DNA from: Anastatus disparis
Taxonomy: Eukaryota; Arthropoda; Insecta; Hymenoptera; Eupelmidae
Length of the DNA: 64,000 nucleotides
Direction of reading: 5' to 3'
Assembly: GCA_017163975.1 (NCBI GenBank)
Contig: JAFFSR010000242.1
Span: forward strand, 5,977,001-6,041,000
Of this stretch, positions 37,201 through 52,200 are shown piece by piece; the first letter of the stretch is position 1; each line of letters begins with the position of its first letter. A program made the position numbers and the translations under genes. The notes under the pieces were generated by a model. That model was not told where the DNA came from, searched no databases, and worked only from the letters and a program-made list of their open reading frames with translations.

Positions 37201-40200
37201 ATATAATCCGACTGGTATACACACTTGAAAGGAAGCTTGTTTTTTTTTTTTTGCTTTTGGGGTTTCGTCCATCGGCACTTGTGCAAAATGATTTTGTATT
37301 TACGAATGTTGTTTGTGTATGTATACGTATATGACTTTATGTTTGCCTAAATCTGATATCTTAACGAGATAAACGTTGAAAAATTTTCGATTCCTTTTGT
37401 ATGGTTTCAATATTATATATATATAAAGTGAATAACAAAAAAACATCTTTGTATATAGAGAAGAAAATATTCAGTGGTTTGAGTAGACAAATACGTTTTA
37501 TACGGCTAATGTAATCCTCTCGCTACGTTGCACACATTCTTTTGTAAAGGATTCATATATCCCTATGCCTCCTTCTCTCTGCGCTTATATATTTACTTTT
37601 CGTTTGATATTTTTAAAAGAGGTTTTGTGAAAGCTTTTTTTTTCCTCTCTTCTTATTTTGGGGTAGGGATAAGGCAAAAAAAGAAATTTAAAAGGATGCG
37701 GAATAGAGGATAGCGGAAATATGCTTTTCAGGCTTGATGTTTTCATTTGTGAGAATATTCATAGGAAATAAAAATAGAGAAAAAAAGAATATAGTTTATA
37801 TTCGAGTTTGATATTTTTGATGAAATGTCTAATATTTTGATTAGGAAAGTTTGTTTTGTAAATGTACCCATCGAATTTTAATGTATTTAGATTAAAATTT
37901 GAATTAAAAATAAAAATACAATAAAATAAAGCAAATACAGTAGTAAAAATAAAATATTAAAATGGTAATACAAAGAAACCCTACGAAGCTCGGGTCGTGA
38001 ATTTGAACGAAACTTTATTGGTAGGTTTCTGGTACACAATAAAAAATAATAACACCCATAAATCCATCTTATGGGATATCTTTTTAGTTTAATAATCATG
38101 ATTTTTGAAATATAAAGAAAATAAAATAATATAAAAATTTTCATGCCTAACACTGATACATTATTACAAAGTTAGCGTAACATCGATTTATGAAGTTCCA
38201 ATATTAAAAAGCCACATTAGTTCAAAAGTTATGTAACTGAACATGTAAAATAAACGTCTGAAGTTCCATTCGATTATAAATTGCTCATAATATTGGAACG
38301 TATAAAGCTTTTGACTTTTTGAACCTTATTAATCAAAATTATCGCTTTTTGCTTTTGTTTTCTAATTATTGATAAACTTTCTAGGAGATTAAAAAATTTT
38401 TCTCATACAAATAATCTTACTCACCAAGAATGAAGATAACTTCGACAACAACGTCATAAATCATCGTAGGCCGATCAGTATTAATGAAGCTGGCATTGTA
38501 TGGTACAACGACTGCTACATAAAGCGTAGCGATTAGAAGTAGCCAATCCCAGCACGTCTTAAATATACCGTAATGACTTAATATAAATTGGGACTTTTTA
38601 ATTGTTGTCGTTTTATATTCTGGCAGCGGTGTCGTCGTCGAGTGTAGTAATGTCTGCAACAGGTGACAATTTCAGAGATATAAAGTTTATTTTATTTTTA
38701 TTCATTGATATAAAGTTTATTGGATCTTTGCAAGTACAGTTACAGTAGGGTTAAAAGCTATATAATGGTAGAATGTATCAATAAATGTTTATTTATTTTC
38801 CTTAAGATATAGTTGTAATTTTAAAGCGTACAAATTTGACCATTTGGAAATTTCGAACTAAATTTATGAACAATAATTAAAGATTTTTTTCTACCTATTT
38901 TTATGGCAATCTGACAGTTACAAATGTCAAAGTATTTATGATAGCAAAATTTTTAGTACATTCAAAACTATAGTAAAGTGTATTCACTATAGTCAGCCAT
39001 GATAAGCATAATTATAATGTTATGTATCATCATCTAATTGGATTATCTTGTGGAATTTGATGAGCTAAAAGTTTGACCTCTTTAAACGTATAAATATCTC
39101 AATTGGATCGGAAATGAAATCATAATTAAGCTAGCTTTTCCCCATAATCGTAAAATAGTTTGATATAATTGTAAGGGGTTGAAAATGTTTATATTTTAAG
39201 AAATTGATCACAACTTTATGAAACATTTTTTACAGATATTTTAAAATAAAGTTCATTTTAAAAAGTTATAGATTACATAATTTTAAAAACATCCATAAAA
39301 TTTATAATATTACAATAAAACCTATATTAATGATGCAACTAACTAACATGAAAGAATATGATATTGTCAAGTGTTGTAAAAAATAAATGTTTATATTTTA
39401 AAGAAAATTTAATGCGTCTGTCTTGTTTATTTAATTTAAGAAGTTTTATCAAAGTTATTAGTCTGATATCAAGTAATAACACCTTGTTAACACCATGTAA
39501 ACTGCAAGTTTGTTAAGCCGAGATTAAGTGAAGAATGTACATATATACACTATACTTGCGGTATAATTTTTATGCAATTCAGTAAACTTTAAACCAACTA
39601 AACATACCGGTATCCAAAACAACTGCTACCGCAACCAAAATATTTAAGTTAATTTTTCTACTCATTTTTTTGCGTAAACTTTTGAGTATATTTTTTTATT
39701 CTTACTTTTATTGTTACAATCCAAATATTTGTATCAATGCAGCTCTAAGTTTTAAAATAATCGATGTCTGAGAAACAAAAGGGTTTAGAATTAACTAAGA
39801 GTTGGTGTTTGTTTAAAACTTTGTATTACTTTGTTGTTGTTATATATCTTCTGTTGGTTTGAAAAGTTTCAAGCGGTCTGCAGGGGATAATATAACTAGT
39901 TTTCATTACAGCGTTATAGCCATTTATGTATGAATGTATCTCTATTTTGCTTTAAAAATTGAATTTGAAATTTGTACGCGAGGTATACATTTGATAATTT
40001 TAATGAAATTTAATTTACAGAATTGACCCAGTAATTTGTAGGATTTCTGTGGGAATTCAATCACAAGTTGATTAAAATTTAATACTTTCGAAACCAATAT
40101 AGTGCAATTTCATTTTTTCATTCATTTACACTTTGTTATAAATAAACGTGAACACCTATAAAATGGAATTTACAAAAATACGTTTATTTGAAAAAATCGT

Positions 40201-43200
40201 TTGAAAATATTCATTTTCCAATAAAAATAACATGTTTTTATTGTTAGCTTGATCGCATCATCAAAACAAGTTCCAAAATAAAAAAAAAACCAATCCTTAA
40301 TCCTTCTTCCACCCAGTTTAGAGGGTTTAGAAATTTTAGTTTGTGCAAAGCTTCCTACACGAGGTGCGAAACTCTTACCACTTTAGCAATCGCGTTACTA
40401 CAGCTTGTTCGCATCCTACGTACATATATATAGGTGTGTGTACGCGTGAAAATAGATGTACACTAGACTTTGACTATAGTTGAAGTGAATTACGTGAGTT
40501 TGCTGGACCGCGTAAACCGCATCTGTAGACTCGAAATTCGATATTGCAAAGTTTTAGAATTATGCAACACTAGTCGCGTATATATATATATATAAAGCTA
40601 TATATGACTATATACGATATTACACCGGTGTATGCGTATAGCTTTCATTTGTTAGAATCCGATTTTGAGCTTTATCCGCGCCATTAAGTTTTCGAGACAG
40701 CATGAAAAGAGAGGTGAATTTTGCCTGTAGGCGGTTATCTACGAAAGTGTTATAGACAAGGCTATATCTTGCGAATTTGAATAAACTATATACCGAGGGA
40801 TTTAATGGCTTTTTGGGTGGAGAAAAGTGAGAATTGTTACACGCGTTTGTCAACTGCAGTTGCAAATTCCATATAAACCCTTTGAGAGAGACCTATGCTT
40901 GATTAGTTTTACTTGGATATTTGTTAGACAGGATTGTTATTGTTTGTAGCTTGTGTTGGGTGAAGGTTAAATAAAATTATATATCATGAAAAAGATGTAC
41001 TCTATGCTTTATTTTAGAATAATTAGATTTTGGTGTATATGGTATCAAAACTATTGTTATTTAATTCTGATCATTAATTATGAACATGTTACTTTGTTGC
41101 TCATTGCAATACAAAATATGAGTTAAAATTTAACCTCTTCTGGTACCCACTATGTTCTATCGACATATACACTATTAAAAAAAATATAAATAATAATAGC
41201 AATATACATCTATAATACAAAACATTGACTAATATTCATAGTATTTTATAAACAAACAAAAAATGTTAATGTTATTTTTACTTAATTTACTGAAGTTACT
41301 TCACATTTACAATTTTAAAAACTGTGCACAAATACAAGAAGGGGTTGAAATTAATTTAAAAAGGCTTTATAAATGTATTAGTCCATAAACTTTACTTACG
41401 TTGTTGAGTTTAATTTTATGTTTATTGTCCTGCTTGTAATGACCCGATAATTGATATAGAACTGCGCGACTTCTTCTCCTTCCGTAATTCGCTGGTGGAG
41501 CTTCAGGATCCAAGTTGCCGTTGGCATCTGTAAATAAAATAAATAATTTATTTAGATTTTATTCTAATTAATCCAAAAATTCAACTAATTTTGCAACTAC
41601 TTAACATGAATTGAAGAAATTGTGATTTATGGTAAATCAAATGAAAGATTTTTGAGAAAATGTGTAAAGACATTATCGAATAAGTAATGAATTTGAAAAA
41701 ACGTAATATCTTCCTACCTTGTTTTAAATTATGTTGGATGTTCAATGAAACTAAAATTTTACTATCAATTTAAAAAATAGATTGCATTGTTAATTTAGAA
41801 TACTAATATATGATCTAATCCATAATGAGCTTGAAAAGCTTTTACCATTTATATCTATGCACATGCAAAGCTCGTATATGACATAAAGTTTGTTTTTATG
41901 GAGAATTAAAATATTACGCGTGAAAAATGTTAAATCTACTTCTGGTTGCAAGTAAGCATCACTAAAACTGTTTCTAATTCTGAAAATTTAAAATGCTTAT
42001 CTAACTATGGTGAGTACTGAATTTTGTAGTGAAAAAGAAATGTTTCAAAATTTTCAAGAAATATTTGTCGTTTGTTAATCAGTGATTATTTGACAATATA
42101 ACAAAAAATTGGAAGCTCTAATGCTGTGATAATAACATAAAAGCCATAATGAAAGCGAAAAGAAAAAATTTGATATTTCTCGTTAGTCGGAGATAGTCTC
42201 TGCGTTTTAAAATCCTTCTTGGCATATTTTCTTTTTTTTATTTTAGAAATCCATTTATTTTTCTCGCGTTTTAAAATTACTTTTTTATTCCTCCTCGTAA
42301 AAATCAACTGTTAGAGCACTTTGCGCCGAGGATATTTTCCTGAAGATTAGTCTTAAATTGTAATCATTCCTTTTTTTTCCAGGGCTACGCTTTTGAATCA
42401 GCCGAGGAATTTTCAAATCCTGGGTAACAATGTTTACGCCGAGCTGAATATTTTTAGATGTACAATCTGTACGTGAAAATTGCGTTTTGTTAGAAAAGAA
42501 GGTTGTTGTATCTTATAAAAAAGAAGTATAATCAAAACTAGATTTATGTACTTCAGTGTGGATATAAGTGTTATTATAGTAAAACTAGAGTATATACTAT
42601 AACTAAATTAGAGTGGTATTAGCATGAACTATAATCATTACTACAGGATTAAAATATTAACAACAATTTAGTTACTGATTACAGTTTTACAACTATCTTG
42701 GATTTAATGATCATAGTTTCTGATTTTAGTACCACCAAATAATTATAGCGTATTAGAATTTTTCTATAGTAATACTTGTAATATACTATCCTTTGATTAA
42801 GTTAAAATATTATTAAGTTAGCGATTATTTCGAAAGACGATTATAACAAAACTATTCCTAAATAATGCAAACAGTAGTTCATTAGGTAAAACGTACAGGT
42901 ATGAATAATCTTAAAAGTTATTAAATGTAACATAATTTAAGTTTAGTTGATTGAACTAATTCTTGTTAATCGTAAGTTAATTTTTTAAAAAACGAACTAT
43001 TTCCAGCACTAAACTTTTAATGAAGTTCTGAAAATAACGTTAGCCTAAGTAATATCTAGTTTCAAACTTTAATATAATTTTGTAAATTAGCTAAAAGTAT
43101 GTTAATTAGTTACATTAAATGTACATATGATATCTAAAAAAAATGACAATCTTTTATATTTTATTATGATTAAAATTTTTCAATTTGCATTAATTATTGA

Positions 43201-46200
43201 AGAAAGAATGAACGCGATTTCATTCTTTATTTAAATTAATTAATTAATTAATTAATAATTTAATAATGTTTTATTGTAATTTATTGTATTAATTTTCACA
43301 TTTTTGCAATAATTTTTAATAAATACTAGCAGCTAATCGTGGCGAAGAAAATCCATCTCAATTTTTACTATTGTATTTATAAATTTCAAAAGTACGAAAC
43401 ACATTCACTTAGATTACCATTAGTATGCTTAGCTCAGTTACAAATTGTAAACAGAATTTCCTTACAAAGTTTAATCTAATTAAATTTTATACAGCTATCG
43501 CATAGCTTTCTATAAATAATTGAATTAAATGAGAAAATAAGTTTCGTATATTATTGTAAAGTTATTTTTTTAAAAAAAGTTCAAATTCACATAATAATTA
43601 TATTTATATTTTAAAAACTAGAAATTTCCCTTTTATTTTTTAATTTTTCATTTTTAAAATCCCTTTTGACATTCTAATTTAGCCATCATATCCTTTAATT
43701 TACCATTTCATTACACGGCTCTTTATTATTTTTCTGAGAATGACTTTTTTTCCAACGGACTTTACTGTAATTATACCGTTTTAATAGACTTACTCATAGT
43801 CAGGATTTGCATAAACATAGTTAGAAGCGTACCTTCAACATCTCTATACATATATATATAAAGAAAGCCTTTCTTTTTTTGCCTTCTGATTACGTAGTAT
43901 ATTTCTTATCTCGAGCATTTTAACTTGAGTAATTTTTCTTGCCACTTCATCTCTTGCTCTCTCACCTTTTTTTTCTTCATTTTCTCGTTTAATTGATCTT
44001 CCGACTACTTGCCGAGAGATAAAACGCGAGAGCTTAGCGCTACGTAATATTTATATGTATATATTAAAAGAAGAAGAAAAATTACGTAAAAATAACATAA
44101 AAAAATTAAAGTCGTCTTTAATTTGAAAAATAAGAAAAAAGTTTCTTGAAATAATTTTTCTGTTAGTGATTTCAATTATTCTTATTTTATTTTTTTTAAT
44201 TAAGTAGTAAGTGCTCGCTGAAACCTAGTGTTTTGTTTTCTTTTTTATTTTGCTCGAGTCAAGGTTTGACGTTGAAAATCTATTTCTATACAAACAAAGC
44301 CTTAACGTGTGAGCTTTCAAACATGAAAATTTTCGTACGAACAATATAGCCCAAAAGAAGAATCGCTTAAGAGAAGTACATGGATTGAAAGAGAAAAGAA
44401 AAGAGAAAGAAGAAGATACAGCACGAATAGATGAAGAGAAATAGAAGGGTAAAAGTGTGATAAAAACTGTATACATATACATACGTAGACGTTCAAACTT
44501 TTTTTTTGACGCGCAAGCGTGACGTTGGGTTAGTCGCGATTGTGTAATGCATCACTTTAACGCAACAGTCTCTTTTACTTGGAACGTGAATGTACTTTGT
44601 TCACGGTTATTTTTATTCGCTCATTTTTTTTCTCCAATTTATTTTTGGACTGCACGAGAGAATTTGAAGCTGAGAATATTCAAAAGTTCATCTTTGATAT
44701 TAGGACGTTGTTTAAGGATTATTAGAAAGATTTTATCTTTGAGTTGATTTTTAATGAGTAAGGCAAAAATTGATAAACATAAATTCCTAATAAATAAAGC
44801 TCGTTTAATTCCGATAGTAAAAATTTTATATTTTCAAAAAATTACTTTTCAATAAAAGAAAAAAACTAAATTTTTCTTTCAGATTCATGGTAATATCGAT
44901 ATTTAATTAGAGCTTAAATTTTTAAAATTAATCAACTGCTTCGAAAAATTTTTAATAAAATTTTTTTATTATGAACAAACTTTGATTTATTTTTTGAAAC
45001 GTTCAAACGTTAATTTTTTAAAAGTTTTTATGAAACTATTAAAATTTCAATTACCGTGAGCTTAAATAAAATTTTAATTTTTACTTTGAACTTCATACAA
45101 CTGAAAATTATAATAATTTAAAATTTTGTTTAAAAATGTAATTATAGTAGAATTTTATTCACGTTGATATTCCAGCATGATTTACGTATGCGTTTACATG
45201 TAATCACGCGTAGTTGATTGGACATTGTTTAAATTGTCAAGTACACTGAGTTTACATCAATTGGTGTAAAATCTTTTAAAAATTCTCGAATAAAAATGAG
45301 CAAAACAACGTCTTTATCCAATAAAGATTGATCGAGTCATACTAAAAAATTACATTTAATGCCCAAAAATAGCCCAGATAAAAAAAAATTCAATAGATTT
45401 TGGAATATTCCACGTTATTCCATCAATTAATTTTTCTGCTTATGCGATAACAATCGGTATTCATGTTGTGGTTTTTTGGTTTCGCGTCGTATAGAGTTGT
45501 GGTTGATTGACGACAGTTCATGAATATTGCAGTCCATTAACAGGCTAAATTCATGCAGTTGAGTTCATCTCAAGTTCGCTTTAGATGAAGTGAACTGGCA
45601 ACGTTCACGGGACGTCCAAAATCTACCACAATATCCATGTGTTTGGGAAATCGAAAAACCATAAAATGGAAATCGATTAATTTATCAAAATCAAAATTTT
45701 TTTAATAGATAAACGTTAAACAATAATTCATGACTTTTTTTTGAAAATTTTAATTTAACAAATTCTATCAAAGATGAAAATTTGAGAGACATTCACGTTG
45801 TACGACTGTCGATGCGTTTAGTTGTATAGCGAAAACACATCGCGACTAAAGCGTTAAGCATTTGTGCACTCACCACTGTCATACAACTCACAGAGCTGGA
45901 GATTTTTAGTGTGCGTGATGTCCTTGTGCGAGGCCAGGAAGAGTACAACGTCGCCTTTTTCATTTTTTATTGGTACGATGTCGAGTAGGCAGTCGAATGG
46001 AGCTCCTAAGACAGATAAAAAAAAGATTAATTTTATAATTTTTTAAAAATTTATTTTATTTAAGAAAAAAACAAAGTAAAAATGAACTATTTTAATAAAT
46101 AAATTGATTATTTTTTTCTATATTCAACATAAGCTAAGATTGTTACTACGTGAATAATTCAATAAAATATAATTTTCATTTTAATTGCAATCATAAAAGA

Positions 46201-49200
46201 ATGTAAAAGATAGTAATTTATTATTACTGGTATGTTATATTTTTTATTCATTCTTCAATTTTAGTTAATCGATTTTTAATGATCGTAAAAAAACAGAATT
46301 AAATTTTTTTTATATGCTTGAAAATTAAATACAGTTTGTATAAATTATTCCTGTATGAAAATAGTAACGATTAAAAATATTGAGGTAAATATTTTTGTTG
46401 ATTTTGCATTTCACTATTGTCTTGAATATTGTTCACATTTTCCAGGTAGTTTTATTAACAAATGAATGAAAATTGGTTCTAAGTACTTAATGAACTGCAT
46501 GTATAAACTTTACTTATGCCCGAAGGCAAGTATGAGCTTATGTCCACTGCAATTTCTATTGTGATTTCTTACATGAATTTCTATTTCGTAAAATTTGCAG
46601 ATATTATATTTGAATTTGAAATAATAATAATTGGCGCCAAAATAACAGCGCTCTCTATTGAGTTTAAATTGAATTAAATATTGCACTACATTATCGACAA
46701 TACTTGCGAAGTCAGTTTTATGTATGGCGTCAGTGTAGCAGTGTAGTGTGTTTATTAGTTGTAAATATATCATTTTTACAATGATTTAAATGTTTTAAAA
46801 ATTAATTTGTTTTGGTTTTTTTGAAAGATTATTCAACCCACTCAAGTATGAGTTAGTAAAAATTAAATACTTAATATTATACGTTAGTAATTCATAAAAA
46901 TATAATAATCTTCAAAACTCCATGGTTTTAGTGTGTTTTATAACGTACACAGTGTAGAGTAAATTGGGGAAACGTTAAGGAAAGAAAATTTATCTTAGCA
47001 CATAGGTATGTTTGTTTTATTTGGTGATTCGAAATATTTAATTTAATATAATGTATAAATATTTTTTTTATAAAATATGTAAAATATACGTCGAATTAAT
47101 TTTAAAAAGTTATTAATTTTATAAGATACTTTCTGCAACAAAAATATTTAAAAAAATTTATTTTTTGCACAAAAGTTATTATGATAACAAAATATTATTA
47201 TTATTTTTCTTTTGTTTTATGTACGAATAATTTTATTAAATTTATAAAATATAATTTGATTGAATTGTAAAATTCTAAAATTTATAAATTGTGCAAATAC
47301 TGTTTTGTGTATAGATTTTTTTTTCATTTAAAATTATGAAGTACATTATTAATTTATGATATATGATTATGTTTAAACATTTTATGCGATGAATAAGTAA
47401 ATATAGTAAGTATAAACTATAAACATATAACACGAATTACTTTATTCATAAAACTCTCATTTTTTGTTTATACCTATTTAGATGCCCAATATAACTGTGC
47501 GTCATAATGATGAAAAAATGGTATTAACAGTGAATGATGATGGAAACCTGCCGTTGAATTCTTTAAAAGAAAAATTTCCAAATGCTGATGGTTTAGCTTA
47601 TAAAGATGATATGGGAAAAATTCATGCGCTAACTGTTTCTTTAGAAGAAATCATTATAAAGCCAAAAGTCAAAGAATACAATGTACACATAAAAAATGAA
47701 GGTATGTACAAATATCAATATTTTCAAATTATAATAACAGATTTTTAGATTTTTTCTAATCCTTTTCTTTTTGGTTGTAGTTTCTGATTCTACTGAAAAG
47801 TCTACAGACACGGAGGATCACAAGTGCAATAACAGCGATAGCGAGGAGAAAAACAGCACAAAATCGGTAATTTTACAAATTATTTATATAACATTAATTT
47901 TTTATTTTAAATTTCCTATAAATCACTGATGGTATTTGATTTCTTTAGGAACATGATAAATCAACTAGAAAATCTCTGAGAACACCGAGAAGTCGATTAA
48001 AAACCCTTCGCATCGGCTGGCTACACAAGGGTCACACCGATAAAAAGTACTCGAAAATGAAAAAGCCGTTCGCTGGTGTAAAAAGATTAAAACTTGACGA
48101 ATCCCAAACATATCTAGCGGATGATATTAAGAGTCTTGCGATTAAGGAATTTACGAATATCGATAATCCAGCAATGGAAGATGATTATACTGTGCAATTA
48201 GGATTTTTCAACGGCCGACCTATTGATAATTTTACTCTTCACGGTGATGACGACGAGGCCTGCGATATTTGGAGTTATTGTGATGCTCGCCAAATGACTT
48301 TGTACAATTTAAACCTTTTTATATTAACGTCGCCCAAAAGTGACGATGATTCGATTTATGGCAAAAGATCCAACGCCAGTGGAAATTCAGATGATCTCGG
48401 TAAAAGCAAAAGACCAAAACTCGACGATGATGTACATATTTTTTACCATTACCGCCGAACATCCAAATATTCAAACGAAGTAACGTACACCGAATGTGAA
48501 AAATCAGTTTTACACGCCTATCTCATGGAGGAATATTGCGGCGATGTACCATCAATCGAAGAATTCGAACCACTAGATTACGGATATACAATAAGTAGGA
48601 TAGAAAAAGAAGATCAAGTACTTCTTCAAATACACACCGAGGAAGATTCAACGAGATCTTTTACTTTTCCATCGGCGACTGAAGTGAAACCTCACGCGAT
48701 TGTTCACAAGTTACAGGGTATAAATAATGGATTGTTTGGACTTGGTATCGTACCAAGCTGTACTGATTCTTGTCGTCCGATTGTTACTTGGTACAAAGAT
48801 AAAGAGATTTATAGAAAAGGCGAGTTTCTTTATTGGTTGAACGATGTTTTGGTTGACGAAGAGGAACATGTTTGGTGCTGTAGTGTCGTTTGTCGAGAAA
48901 ATGAGAGCGAAGTCAAATCGGATGATTTTGAAATTGATTATCAAAAACTAATTAAATGATTGTTTATTATGAAATTCTGTAAGCGTTTAGTCATACGAGG
49001 ATGTTAAGTCTTAGGTATATATAGAGAACATTATATGTCAAAAATTCATTTTTAATAATCGGTATTTTTGTTATTAATATTGCAATATTAGGAAAATGCG
49101 CATGAACTTTGAATATTAATTTTTTGTTTTAAAGATAAATTTTTTGTTGTTCTTGTGTCAAGTAAAATATTATGTTTATTGTATAGGTTACAAAGAAATT

Positions 49201-52200
49201 AAAGAAGACTTTTTATTTAGATTAGAAACGTATATAAATGTATTTTGAAAACTGTGCATTTAATTACAATCACGGATTCAACAAATTATTAAAAAATATT
49301 ATGACACGCAATTGATATTAAATTGTATATAAAACATTGTAAATATATCAAGCTATTTTGTTATGAATGAAATAGAATTGTAAAAATAAAACCTTTTAAT
49401 AGATCTATCAATAAATTGCTCATAGTCTCGCGAGTGATGGAATTGTCTCGACTGTGTACACAATTGTGCATTGAAAGTTTTAAGTAGTACTTAAATCTAT
49501 TTACTTCATAGAAATGTTATAAGATTGTCGTTGAAAACTACCGTTTGTATTTTGTAATAAAAATTTTTTAAAAATGATTTTCTATTTTTTAAATTTATTT
49601 GTTAGTATTTATATCTTCTGTTGTATATATAATTATAAATTTTCTCCAAGAGAAGAATTTTTTTTTTCAATTTAATCTTGACTTTTTAACTATATTAGGG
49701 GTAAAAAGCCCAGAATATTTTTTAAAAATATCTCAAATTTTTAACTTTTCTTTGAATTTTTTTTTTTGGTGTCTAAATTATGAAATTTGACTTTAATATA
49801 GTGTAACGTTCTATAAAAAAAGATTCTAAAGAATATTTAAACAAATTTTTTTATAAAAAATTAATAATTAAATTTTGACTAATCATTTAAGGGTAAAAGA
49901 AAGATATAATAAAATTTTTTTCTGTAAATTGTAATTCGATTTTATACTCATTGAATTGCAAATTTATGCAGACAAAAAATATCTCATCTTTAAAATTACG
50001 ATTATATACTTCATTCAATAATTAGTAAAACGGTATAAGTTTCGTATTCCTCTCTAAAAAAATGAAAAAATTCTGAATTCATGAAGCAAATTTTAATATT
50101 AGGTTAAATCATTTGCATACATCGTATAAAATTTCACGTCGTAATTAGTAAAAAAAATACATTTTCCCATTTTTTTCGGGAGTATAACGAAGAAAAATTT
50201 TACATAGTAAAATTTAAAATTCTCCAACGACAGACTGACACCGAGTTTCAAAGAAGAAAAAAGATAAGAACATTTTGCTTTCTCATTTAGTTTCGGAGTT
50301 TTAATTATAAAAAAAAAGAAAAAAACATAGTACGGCACCGTGCATCATTATACCGAAAGCGCGCGAAAAGAAGGAAATTTATTTTTTGAGCGTATATATA
50401 TAGCTGAAATTCGTGTGACGTTATGATAAAATCTTGGACCGTTGGATATATAACTTGTCTCGTTTGTCGGTTTGCGTTTCGGTTTGTTTTAACTGAACAG
50501 TTTTAAGTCAGTGCTGGATTATTTAGAATAAGATCCTATGATAAAAGTTTTCATTTTCTGAATATAGTTTTTATTAAGTTTAGATGTTAAAAAAATGTGT
50601 TTATAATATATTAAATAATTTTTTGATATTTTAGTTTATTAGAAAAGTCTAAAACTAAATTTTCAAATTTATGATTATATATTTAAAAAGAATTTTTTTA
50701 AATTTATCAACGTATTTTTTTTCTAATTGGTATGTTTGTCCGAGCAACTCATTCAATATTTTATAGAAACGGAATCAAAGGTTAGCTACTTAGCATTATA
50801 TTTTCTTTTAGCAAATTTTAATGCAAAGGTGGTTTCGGGCTTGCGAGTAAAATATGAATATTTTTGCACTGCCGGACGCATTATTCAGTCTTTTTGTGAA
50901 ATCTTTTTTTTTTCCAGCGTATATCCAAGAGCACATGAATTACAAAATTACTTTGCCGTCGTATAAAAATAATTAAAGTTTCGACAAGGAAAAAGAGAAT
51001 ATATTAAAAAGTAAATATTTAAAAAATTAGCATAAAAAGAAGAATAAAAATATCTTTAAAGTTCAACGGAAAATATACTTTGTATACAATAACTGAAGTA
51101 CAAAACTATTTCAATTTCAATTCTGTATAAGTTTATTATTTAACTTTAAAGCACTTTAATCTTTATAAATTACAATTTAAACTTTATCATTTTCAAATTA
51201 TCAAAGTTTGAAAAACAATTTTGCTTATTACATTAAGTAAACTTATGTTTGAACAACGTTTGTTACTTTAGTAAAAATCAATGCCTAATCCATCGTTAAC
51301 TGTCACCAGTGACAAAGTAAAGAATCTTGTTTTTTTTTTTCATTTAACGTCGCTATATTTATGCTGTCATTGCGATGTTAATTAAAAATAAAATTTTACA
51401 AATTGGATTTACTTGATCACAAGAACATAAAAGATTCTGTCATTGATCTAAATAAAAAAAAGAAAAAATTTATATTTTATTCAACAACACAAAATAAGGT
51501 TTTTGAAAGACAGCTTCAAACAGACAAGATGCCTTCAAGCACATTTAATTGATATTTTTTATTATTTAACGTCGCTGTATTTTAGCTATCATTGTGATGC
51601 TAATTAGCGACGGAGGTCGTTTCAGTGTGTTTGTCAACAAAGCACATGTAACGTACAGTGGTGCTTGTATAAATCGGCCGAGAGCGGGATTCGAACTCAG
51701 GTCCTCGAGATTACGAATCCATCGCTCTACCAACTGAGCCACTAACAACTTTTTATGTGTGTTGATCTAATTAGTTTACGTGTCATTTTTACGAATGTGA
51801 TTGACAGTTTCCAATATTAACATGTAATATTTTTATGTTTCGTAAATGAAAATCATTATATATTTTAAATATAACACAATAATAGTTTTAAATTGTTATT
51901 TCTTTTTTATTCTTTGATAGCAAAATATATCAGATTTCAACTGAACGCAAAGTGACGAATCTGTTATCTTACATTCCAACCACAAAAATAATCAACAATT
52001 TCCCTCTTTATTGATTGTAACATGCAAGCAGGAAAAAATATAGTTGGACGTTTGAAGATCACAGAAGATCGAGAGATGAAAAAGAAAAGAAAAGTCTTTA
52101 TAATGGCTAGTAGATTGTGCTGCAATTTATTACTTTTACTACTCTTTTTTCTCTCTTTAGTCGGACAGATTAGAGCGTTCAATCGCGCATTTCCGGACCC

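Larger units (their letters stand above)
31472..38424 (-). other. Elk: Elk intron 4
   Basis: 7.0 kb AT-rich. Contains a TA microsatellite (34152-34195) and SINE copy 6. No exon or nested gene recognised. Confidence 0.65.
41528..45873 (-). other. Elk: Elk intron 2
   Basis: 4.3 kb AT-rich. A degenerate inverted repeat lies at about 42568-42775 and an (ATTA)n run at 43235-43257. No exon recognised. Confidence 0.65.

Noticed and set aside
46510..46773. 87-codon minus-strand frame upstream of the nested gene
   Set aside because: No recognisable motif; it probably overlaps the nested gene's promoter or leader. Kept only as a note.
48711..48944. Minus-strand frame over the nested gene
   Set aside because: Shadow of the plus-strand exon 3.
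51566..51748. 60-codon minus-strand frame
   Set aside because: Lies entirely within SINE copy 7.
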